Notes under the pieces: generated by a model | Database searches by the model: none | What the model was told of the DNA's origin: nothing | Seen by the model: the letters and a program-made list of their open reading frames with translations, nothing else | Assembly: GCF_023509035.1 (NCBI RefSeq) | Contig: NZ_CP075583.1 | Span: forward strand, 2,480,001-2,544,000 | Reading direction: 5' to 3' | DNA length: 64,000 nt | Origin: Janthinobacterium lividum | Lineage (GTDB): Bacteria; Pseudomonadota; Gammaproteobacteria; Burkholderiales; Burkholderiaceae_D | Shown here: positions 54,727 through 64,000 of the stretch, piece after piece | Numbering within the stretch: position 1 is the stretch's first letter | Layout of the letters: each line of letters opens with the position of its first letter | Made by a program: the position numbers and the translations under genes

Positions 54727-55482
54727 ATGCGTATCCTCTGTATCAAAGCCGCCGCTGGCGGCGTGTTTCTTTCCCTGTTCCATGCCACCGCGCAAGCGTC
54801 CGCCTTGCCGCACGACATGTCGCCGTTGGGCATGTTTTTCGCCGCCGACCAGGTCGTCAAAAGCGTGCTCATCGGCTTGCTGGTCGCCGCACTGGCCACC
54901 TGGGTGGTCTTGCTGGTGAAGGGCGCCAGCTTGCTGCAAGCCCGGCGCGCGGCGGCGCAAGCCGTCGCCTTGCTGAAGACGGCGACCTCCTTGCCGGACG
55001 CAGCCGCCAAAGTGGAGGGCGCAGGCCAATTCTCGCTGGTGCAGCTGCTGCTGGCCGAGGTACAGCAGGAGCTGAGCCTGACACCCGCCAGCGCACCGGC
55101 GGCGGGCCTGAAGGAGCGGGCTGGTTTTCGCCAGGAGCAGTTGATTGCGCAGCAGGTGCGCAGCATGGCGCAAGGCATCGGCCTGCTTGCCAGCATCGGC
55201 GCCGTGGCGCCGTTCGTCGGCCTGTTCGGCACCGTGTGGGGCATCATGAACAGTTTTATCGGTATCGCCGTCAGCCAGAGCACGAATCTGGCCACCGTCG
55301 CGCCGGGCATCGCGGAAGCCTTGCTGGCGACAGCCATGGGCCTGGTGGCGGCGATTCCCGCCGTCGTCATCTATAACGTCTTGAGCCGTGGCATCAACCA
55401 GTACAAGGCGCAACTGCGCGCCGCGTCGGCGCAAGTGTTGCTGATGCTCAGCCGCGACCTCGACACGCGCAAGCCGGCCTGA
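54727..55482 (+). CDS. exbB: ExbB/TolQ-family proton channel
   Basis: This 251-aa inner-membrane protein energises TonB with the proton motive force. A signal-like first segment is followed by three membrane helices (about residues 46-68, 150-172 and 195-215). The family core is LLASIGAVAPFVGLFGTVWG, IMNSFIGI and VAPGIAEALLATAMGLVAAI. The start MRILCIKAAAGGVFLSLFHA is at 54727, with an alternative 12 codons earlier. Three bases separate it from exbD. Confidence 0.94.
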   Translation: MRILCIKAAAGGVFLSLFHATAQASALPHDMSPLGMFFAADQVVKSVLIGLLVAALATWVVLLVKGASLLQARRAAAQAVALLKTATSLPDAAAKVEGAGQFSLVQLLLAEVQQELSLTPASAPAAGLKERAGFRQEQLIAQQVRSMAQGIGLLASIGAVAPFVGLFGTVWGIMNSFIGIAVSQSTNLATVAPGIAEALLATAMGLVAAIPAVVIYNVLSRGINQYKAQLRAASAQVLLMLSRDLDTRKPA

Positions 55483-55485
55483 ACC

Positions 55486-55911
55486 ATGGCTTCCCTGTTC
55501 CCTTCGTCGGACGACGACACGGCCGACATGCCGGAGTTGAGCGAGATCAATGTCACTCCCTTCATCGATGTGATGCTGGTGCTCTTGATCATCTTCATGG
55601 TGGTTTCGCCGCTGGCGACCGTCGACCTGAAAATCGACTTGCCGGCCGCCACGGCCAAGCCCGAACCGCGTCCCGAGCAACCGTTGTTCGTCTCCCTGAA
55701 AGCGGATCACAGCCTGTACCTGGGCGTAGCTCCCGTGGCGCGCGAGCAGCTGGGCCGCCTGCTCGACGCACAGACGGGCGGCGACCGCCAGCGCACGCTG
55801 TTTTTCCAGGCCGACAAGCAAGCCGCGTATGAAGACGTACTGGGCGTGATGGATGCCCTGCGCCAGGCCGGCTATCTGAAAGTGGGCCTGGTCGGCCGGG
55901 AGGGCCGGTGA
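55486..55911 (+). CDS. exbD: ExbD/TolR-family protein
   Basis: This 141-aa protein has one membrane helix containing the proton-relay Asp: EINVTPFIDVMLVLLIIFMV near residues 20-42. A periplasmic domain follows. It pairs with ExbB as the TonB motor. The stop overlaps the tonB start as GTGA, so the two are coupled. Confidence 0.95.
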   Translation: MASLFPSSDDDTADMPELSEINVTPFIDVMLVLLIIFMVVSPLATVDLKIDLPAATAKPEPRPEQPLFVSLKADHSLYLGVAPVAREQLGRLLDAQTGGDRQRTLFFQADKQAAYEDVLGVMDALRQAGYLKVGLVGREGR

Positions 55912-56687
55912 ATCCGCGCCCTGTATTGAACTGGGGCATCGCCACGGCGCTGGTGGTAGCGGGCATGCTGGCGTTGATTCTGTGGGCCAGCTGGCAGCCC
56001 GTCGCCGTGGCGCCCGCCAACCCGGCGGCCAGCGTGATGGTGGTCTTTGCCGCGCAAGCCATGTCGGCGGAAACGCAGGTCGCGCATGCCGTGGGCGCGC
56101 GCCAGTCGGCCGCCTCCAGCGATTCCCGGCCGCCACGGAGCACCGTTCGGCAAGAGGCGGTGCCGGTGCTGGTGCGCGCCGCAGTGCCGGAGATCATCGC
56201 GGCGGAAAAAGAGGAAAAGGCGGCGTCCAGTCCGTCGGCTGAGCCGGGCAAGGATGCCGCCAAGGAAACGTCATTACCCGCGCAGGCCAGCAGCAGCGCC
56301 ACGCCGGCACCCGCCGCCGTGCACGGTCCGCAGGCAGCGCCCTTCAATAGCGACACGCTGTCCGCCAACGCGGCGCCGGCCAGTTGGCAAAGCCGGGTGC
56401 TCAGCCACCTGGCCCACTTCAAGCGCTATCCGGGTGACGCACGCCAGCGCAAGCGGGCCGGCGCCGCCTGGGTGCGCTTCCAGGTCGATCGCGACGGCAA
56501 ATTGCTGGCCAGTGAGTTGATCACTTCATCGGGCACGGTGCTGCTCGACCGCGAAGCCTTGCAAGTGCTGCAGCGCGCGCAACCGTTGCCGGCGCCGCCC
56601 GACAACGTCTTACACCAGGGCACGGTGACGGTCACCTTGCCCGTGTCTTTCAAGCTGGAAACGGATGGCAGCCACGGCGCCACCTGA
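55908..56687 (+). CDS. tonB: TonB energy-transducing protein
   Basis: This 259-aa protein starts from a GTG. An N-terminal membrane anchor (about residues 8-28, NWGIATALVVAGMLALILWA) is followed by an Ala/Pro-rich spacer without the classical Pro-Lys repeats. The TonB C-terminal domain (about 160-250) has WQSRVLSHLAHFKRYPGDAR, GAAWVRFQVDRDGKLLASEL and LDREALQVLQRAQPLPAPP. It delivers energy to the receptor encoded 44 bases downstream. It overlaps exbD by 4 bases. Confidence 0.94.
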   Translation: MNPRPVLNWGIATALVVAGMLALILWASWQPVAVAPANPAASVMVVFAAQAMSAETQVAHAVGARQSAASSDSRPPRSTVRQEAVPVLVRAAVPEIIAAEKEEKAASSPSAEPGKDAAKETSLPAQASSSATPAPAAVHGPQAAPFNSDTLSANAAPASWQSRVLSHLAHFKRYPGDARQRKRAGAAWVRFQVDRDGKLLASELITSSGTVLLDREALQVLQRAQPLPAPPDNVLHQGTVTVTLPVSFKLETDGSHGAT

Positions 56688-56731
56688 ATCGCTTTAGCAG
56701 TTTTTCCAATCAAATAAGAAATCGAGGGTGT

Positions 56732-58986
56732 ATGAATATCAAGATAATGGCGCATGCCGTGGGCGTGTGCATGGCCGTGCTCGCGCAACACGCGTGGGCG
56801 CAAGAAAATACCGGCGGCAAGGTCGAACTTTCGCCGCTGAATGTCTCGGGCGAGGCGGTCCCTGCGGAACGCCAGGCGCTGGAAAAGCCGGGTGCCGTCA
56901 GTGCGCGTGGGCCTGACACGCGCTTGCAGCCAGTGGACCAGATCGTGCGCAGCATGCCGGGCACGTTTACCCAGATCGATCCGGCGCAGGGCGCCGTCAG
57001 CGTCAATATTCGCGGCCTGTCGGGCCTGGGCCGCGTCAACATGATGGTCGATGGCGTGAGCCAGAATTATTATGGCAGCGCGCCCTCGTCGGTCTCGCAT
57101 GGCGGCGTGCCAAGCAGCCAGTTCGGCGCCCTGATCGACCCGAATTTCATCATCGGCGTGGATGTGTCGCGCGGCAATGTCATCGGCGGTGACGGCGTCA
57201 ATGCGCTGGCCGGCAGCGCCAATTTCCGCACCATCGGCGTTGATGACGTGGTCTTCGCCGGTGAAAAAACCGGGGCGCGCACGAAGATGTCCGCCGGTAA
57301 TAATGGCGTGGGGCGCAGCGCCATGCTGGCCGTGGCCATGAAAAACCCCGCCTTCGATGGCGGCAGCGTGGGCTTCATGGCCGCCACCAGCGCGAGCGTG
57401 ATCGGCAACAACTACAAGAATGCCAAGGGCGTCAACAGCGAGGAATTCGGTTTCGGCTATAACCGCTATTACAAGCAAAAGCCCAAGTCGCAGTTGCTCA
57501 AGCTGGACCTGAAGCTGAATGACTTCCACGCGCTGGAATTGTCAGCGCGCGATTACCGCAGCACCTTTACGCGCCGCGACATCCAGAGCGACGATTACTA
57601 CGTAAAATATCACTACACGCCGTTTTCGGAATTGATCGACCTCAATGTGGTTGCCAGCAGCAGCCGTGGCAATCAGAAATACATGCCCGAGGCGCTGACC
57701 AATTTCATCAACACGAATGCGGCCAACCGCGCCGATGCCTTTGACATCAACAACACCAGCAGCTTCAAGCTGGCGGGCGGCGACGCCCTGGTGACATTGG
57801 GCGGAAAGATGATGCGTAACAGATACAGCAAACATGTGGAAAGCCTGGTCGACGATCCCGATAACCCGGATGCCAACCAGCAATCGATTGAAAACAATAC
57901 TTTCGGGCCGGAAGGACGGCAAAAGATCGACAGCGTATATGCTGGCCTGCAATACAACCGTGGCATCTATCAAGTCAATGCCGGCCTCAACTATACGAGC
58001 TTCGAGCTGACGGGCTACAAGCCTGCCTGCGATCTGCGCGTGCAGTGCTTCCCGTAAGGCGCATCGCGCATTGCGCTGAAAGAACACGGTGTGAATCCTT
58101 CGCTGATGCTGTCGGCCCAGGTCGCGCCGTGGTTCCAGCCGTTTGCCAGCGCCGAGCGCACCATGCGCGGCCCGAATCCGCAGGAAGTGTTTTTCTCCAA
58201 CGATGGCGGCGCCTCGATGAATCCTTTCCTGAAGGGCGAGAAAGCGACGACTTACCAGTTGGGCTTCAATTCCAGCCTGCATGGTTTGCTGAGCGCGAGT
58301 GACGCGCTGAACTTCAAGGCCCTGTATTTCAAGAGCAAGATCGACGGCTATATCACCAGCCAGTCCTTCCTCGTATGCGACAGCGGCCGCAAGTGCAATA
58401 TCGCGGAAGTGATTGCCAAGGATTGGCAGAATGTGGATGAGTACGTGACCAATATGTATATCTACATCAACTCGGCCACGCCCGGTATACACGGGGATGG
58501 GAACTGGAAGCGCAATATCAGCTGGGGCCGGCCTATGCGCGCCTGTCGTACACGCGTGAGACGACGCGCCAGCCCACCTCGATCGCCAGCGCGTGGTTTG
58601 GCGCGGCCGACATCAGCGAGCTGCCCAGTGTGTATTACAACCTCTACGTGGGCACGCGCTTGCTGGACAACAAGCTGGAAGTGGGCGCCATCCTCAAGCA
58701 CACGGGTTCGAACCGCCGCCTGTCGCCGGACAATGAGGCCGATGAAGTAACGGGTGTAGTGACGAAGGTGGACAATCCGAAGATCCCGACCGTGGTGGAC
58801 CTGTATGCCAGCTACCAGGTCAGCAAGAATCTGTTCCTGCGCCTGTCGGTTCAAAACGCCATGAACAAGGATTTTTCGGAAGCGCTGAACCGCCTGAACT
58901 CAATGCCGTCGCAGTCGCAAGAGAATACGCCGCTGAGCACGGCACGGGGCAGGACGTATGTGGCGGGGCTGGAATACCGGTTCTAG
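56732..58986 (+). pseudogene. TonB-dependent haem/haemoglobin receptor, with an in-frame stop and a frameshift
   Basis: This outer-membrane receptor of about 750 aa begins MNIKIMAHAVGVCMAVLAQH (signal peptide to AWA-Q). The plug holds VSVNIRGLSGLGRVNMMVDG and DVSRGNVIGGDGVNALAGSA. An in-frame TAA at 58055-58057 stands where Gln would be expected (CFP-stop-GASRIALKEHGV), and the frame then continues: SMRGPNPQE-like sequence reads TMRGPNPQEVFFSNDGGASM, typical of haem receptors. A second break at G4 (58493-58496) shifts to WELEAQYQLGPAYARLSYTR and on to the terminal AGLEYRF. The stop is not a homopolymer indel and may be real. The cluster context (chaN, exbB, exbD, tonB, Fur box) supports haem uptake. 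Confidence 0.88.
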
Positions 58987-59005
58987 TTTTTTTACTAAAG
59001 CTGCG

Positions 59006-59123
59006 ACGCCTGACAAAACTGTAGCGAGCGGATGTGATTTGTGGCCGAGAAGCGCAGCTGTGCTGTAGCACAGTGAGCATCGCCGGCCGCAAAGCGCACC
59101 GCGCAATAAGTTTTGTCAGGTGT
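59006..59123. repeat. 118-nt nested palindrome between converging genes
   Basis: Three stems nest inside one another. Outer: ACGCCTGACAAAACT with AGTTTTGTCAGGTGT (15 bp, one G-T). Middle: TTTGTGGCCG with CGGCCGCAAAG. Inner: CTGTGCT with AGCACAG and a 2-base loop. It fills the gap between the haem receptor and the PRC-barrel gene. It could be an intergenic repeat family member, a structured terminator or a small RNA. Confidence 0.75.
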
Positions 59124-59125
59124 TA

Positions 59126-59527
59126 TCAACGCGGCGTCGTGCCGTAGTAACTATGGATGGAATTGGCCCACGTGGTATCGGCCATGTTCGGCCAGTTATC
59201 CGTGTCGAAGCCGGGCGCGTTTTCGATGCGTTCCTTGTCGACGTTGAGGGTGAAGCGCTTGTTGACGGTGTCGAGCAGCAGCGCTTCCCAAGGCACGGCA
59301 AACAGCTTTTCGCCGATGGTGAAGACACCGCCGTGCGACATGACGGCGTAGGCGATCTTGCCGCTGCGCATGTCGATCATGATTTCCTTGATTTCACCCA
59401 GATGCTCATCCTTGGCGTTGTGCACATGGTCGCCGATCAGGGTGTCGGCACCCATCAATTCAGGGCCGGGACCTTTGTGGCCGCGGTTGACATACATGCC
59501 GTAGGCGTCGCGTTCTTCGTAGCTCAT
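59126..59527 (-). CDS. PRC-barrel domain protein (shorter paralogue)
   Basis: This 133-aa protein begins MSYEERDAYGMYVNRGHKGP and shares with the 189-aa protein at 23284-23853 the segments MGADTLIGDHVHNAKDEHLG, IKEIMIDMRSGKIAYAVMSH and KLFAVPWEAL. It also shares the end motif APGFDTDNWPNMADTTW. It lacks the Gly/Ser-rich tail of the longer copy. It is soluble and of unknown role. Its stop lies 2 bases from the nested palindrome. Confidence 0.85.
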   Translation of the reverse strand: MSYEERDAYGMYVNRGHKGPGPELMGADTLIGDHVHNAKDEHLGEIKEIMIDMRSGKIAYAVMSHGGVFTIGEKLFAVPWEALLLDTVNKRFTLNVDKERIENAPGFDTDNWPNMADTTWANSIHSYYGTTPR

Positions 59528-59728
59528 GATGTACCTCCGTTGAAAAATCCCAGTCTGCGGCCGGAGCGTGTCAGGGTCTGTTCGCTCGCCCACACAAGGT
59601 ATGGAATTGGAAATATTTCAATTATTGCTATCGCGCAATTATGTTGTGCGTAGACAGCAGGAGGGGGAGGGATAGTCGGTATTTGGCGCAAATTTCCGTG
59701 CGCGGGGAGCGACGCAGGCGGGCTTTAG

Positions 59729-62849
<3,121 letters not shown>

Positions 62850-62869
62850 GCTGATGTAAAACCCACTGG

Positions 62870-62897
62870 CCGGCCGGAGATATCCGGCCGGTTTTTT
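62870..62897 (+). terminator. intrinsic terminator after eno
   Basis: CCGGCCGGA and TCCGGCCGG form a perfect 9-bp stem with loop GATA, directly followed by six T. It lies 20 bases after the eno stop and 13 bases before ftsB, so ftsB probably depends on read-through. Confidence 0.93.
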
Positions 62898-62910
62898 AAC
62901 TGAATGCCCC

Positions 62911-63234
62911 ATGCGCCTGATTACGCTCGCCCTGGCAGCCCTGCTGCTGTTGATTCAATTTCCCCTCTGGCTGGGTAAAGGTGGCTGGCTGCGTGTTGCC
63001 GACATGGAAGCCCAAGTGGCGGTGGCCAATAAAAAGAATATGGAATTGAAGGCGCGAAACGCCAAGCTCGAATCCGAAGTGCGCGACCTGAAGGATGGTA
63101 CGGGCGCCGTCGAAGAGCGTGCCCGCTATGAGCTGGGCATGGTCAAACAGAATGAGATTTTCGTGCAGATCGTGCGCAAGGGCCAGACCCCGCCACTGCT
63201 GGAAACGCCGGTGGACGCTGCTGCGCCCCACTGA
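62911..63234 (+). CDS. ftsB: cell division protein FtsB
   Basis: This 107-aa bitopic membrane protein of the FtsQLB complex has a short cytoplasmic start, a membrane helix (about residues 3-20, [20 protein letters not shown]) and a leucine-zipper-like coiled coil ([20 protein letters not shown]). The conserved [18 protein letters not shown] follows near residue 68. The place after eno is the usual one. The terminator directly upstream is unusual for a coupled gene. Confidence 0.95.
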   Translation: MRLITLALAALLLLIQFPLWLGKGGWLRVADMEAQVAVANKKNMELKARNAKLESEVRDLKDGTGAVEERARYELGMVKQNEIFVQIVRKGQTPPLLETPVDAAAPH

Positions 63235-63375
63235 GTACGGATTACTTCCCATTTGCCAGCCTGGACCGATTGCCAGGCTGACATATCACCTTACTACCTT
63301 GTATTGCTACTCTGTACTGCTACACACGACTGGCCGCATGGCGCGGCGTGGTGCTACTACCTTGCTGCTTGCCGA

Positions 63376-63468
63376 TCAGAAACGGGCTTTGCCGGTCGTG
63401 ATCAGGTAGAAATGGATGCCGGTGACCACGACGGCAACAGCGATCAGTGCGGTTTCGAGAAACATCAT
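63376..63468 (-). CDS. possible 30-aa single-span membrane peptide
   Basis: ATG 63468 opens MMFLETALIAVAVVVTGIHF and then YLITTGKARF, a single hydrophobic helix with a basic end. GGA lies about eight bases upstream. Size and layout recall very small membrane subunits, but no partner is nearby. A longer in-frame opening upstream has unconvincing sequence. This is a low-confidence candidate. Confidence 0.4.
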   Translation of the reverse strand: MMFLETALIAVAVVVTGIHFYLITTGKARF

Positions 63469-63505
63469 AAAAATTCCAGTAAGTTGTTTATATAGAGTTA
63501 GCTTT

Positions 63506-63590
63506 AAAAAAACGTCCAGGGCCAGGCGCCAAGCCGAAGACAGTACACACGTACGGCAAGGCGCAGGCAACGCCGCCCTGGGCGTTTTTT
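63506..63590. terminator. long structured bidirectional terminator-like element
   Basis: AAAAAACGTCCAGGGC and GCCCTGGGCGTTTTTT are the arms (one G-T pair) enclosing about 52 bases. The enclosed bases can fold on themselves (GCGCCAAGCCG with CGGCAAGGCGC). The stop codon of the following minus-strand gene lies in the T-run. It probably ends that gene. Confidence 0.65.
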
Positions 63591-63871
63591 TATCCGCGCG
63601 AAGCCAGGAAGCGCAGTTCCGAGGCCAGGTTCGGCATCAGCTTTTCGTAGCGGTTCGCTTCCGAGTTCAACAGGGCGAAATCGCTCTTGCTAGGGCGCAC
63701 ATAGCGCTCGTCATCGGCGCTGGTTGCCGTGGTGGCGATGACTTCCTTCTGTGCCAGTTCGCTGTACGGCTTGGAAGCGAGCAGGGCACCGAGGAAGGCG
63801 CGCGTGGCGCGGCCCAGGTTGCTGAAGTAGTTGTCGTTGTCGTTGCTGTAGGTGTTGGTAAAAGTGGACAT
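63590..63871 (-). CDS. hypothetical small protein
   Basis: This 93-aa protein begins MSTFTNTYSNDNDNYFSNLG, with GGAGGG just before the ATG at 63871, a strong ribosome site. It has no membrane segment. The N-terminus is Asn/Tyr-rich and the rest is helical (TRAFLGALLASKPYSELAQK; ANRYEKLMPNLASELRFLAS). I do not recognise a domain. Strong translation signals and a structured terminator suggest an abundant small protein. Confidence 0.65.
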   Translation of the reverse strand: MSTFTNTYSNDNDNYFSNLGRATRAFLGALLASKPYSELAQKEVIATTATSADDERYVRPSKSDFALLNSEANRYEKLMPNLASELRFLASRG

Positions 63872-64000
63872 ATGCCCTCCATGAATGGTCTGTTGTTGCA
63901 TTGCACAATAATGGAGTTTGCGATATGCGTCCAATTCGAAATTCCAATTTCAGAAATTCAAGAAACGAATAATAAGGGCGTAGCCATTGGCCACGCCCTG

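Noticed and set aside
56732-58986. In-frame TAA as a recoded codon
   Set aside because: No stop-codon recoding signal is expected for TAA; a substitution or decay is simpler.
63253-63495. Plus-strand 80-codon frame after ftsB
   Set aside because: It lacks a ribosome site and coding character and overlaps the minus-strand membrane-peptide candidate.

Overview
The window reads as chromosome of a high-GC betaproteobacterium of the Burkholderiales, most like Oxalobacteraceae (Janthinobacterium/Massilia/Duganella type). Pointers are the pyrG-eno-ftsB order, the ImuA/ImuB/DnaE2 mutasome, the YcaO-OsmC fusion, the Flp/Tad locus layout and the small DUF6622-like membrane protein. I place it by recognition of families, not by a database search. 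There are no rRNA, tRNA, CRISPR, transposase or prophage genes; most of the DNA is ordinary chromosome.

Layout. 1-9.9 kb (minus strand): a Flp/Tad type IVc pilus operon, running from a 48-aa membrane protein and two Flp pilins through a PAP2-type membrane protein, prepilin peptidase, an ICMT-like methyltransferase, an AAA+ ATPase, CpaB, the CpaC secretin, a lipoprotein and CpaE to CpaF, which is cut by the window edge. An FNR-like box lies upstream. 10.2-14.7 kb (minus): signalling genes, namely a NarX/NarL-like pair and a translationally coupled CheY - CheC - PAS/GGDEF cassette. 14.9-23.2 kb: housekeeping (rpiA, yggX, kdsA, argA, hrpA). 23.3-36.2 kb: mixed accessory genes, including a PHA-depolymerase-like esterase, an MFS exporter followed by a large glycosyltransferase-GNAT fusion, a Na+/H+ antiporter-like protein, SOS-controlled imuA-imuB, a GST, and hsp20 behind a sigma32-like promoter. 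36.4-40 kb: a DegP/DegQ protease followed by an OmpR/QseC-type two-component system. 40-44.9 kb: a CoaD-like/HD fusion, a YcaO-OsmC fusion and small enzymes. 45-53.5 kb: a TonB-dependent receptor, a PhzF-like protein, SOS-controlled dnaE2, a GNAT and an FAD-linked oxidase. 53.6-59 kb: a Fur-box-led haem-uptake cluster chaN-exbB-exbD-tonB-receptor. 59-64 kb: a PRC-barrel protein, pyrG, eno, ftsB and small genes.

A striking property of the sequence is repeated reading-frame breakage at homopolymers: cpaC (C5), the ICMT-like gene (A6), the start of hrpA (A5), imuB (C6), the FAD oxidase (T7) and the haem receptor (G4). The receptor also has an in-frame TAA. The homopolymer breaks look mostly like assembly indels rather than biology, and they should be resolved before any of these genes is called dead.

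The most promising leads for undescribed biology are the toxin-like glycosyltransferase/GNAT fusion with its exporter; the CoaD-like nucleotidyltransferase fused to an HD hydrolase; the CheY-CheC-diguanylate cyclase circuit beside an FNR-boxed Tad pilus; a NarX-like kinase with a degenerate ATP lid; a PhzF-fold protein lacking the catalytic Glu; and a 118-nt nested palindrome at 59.0-59.1 kb.
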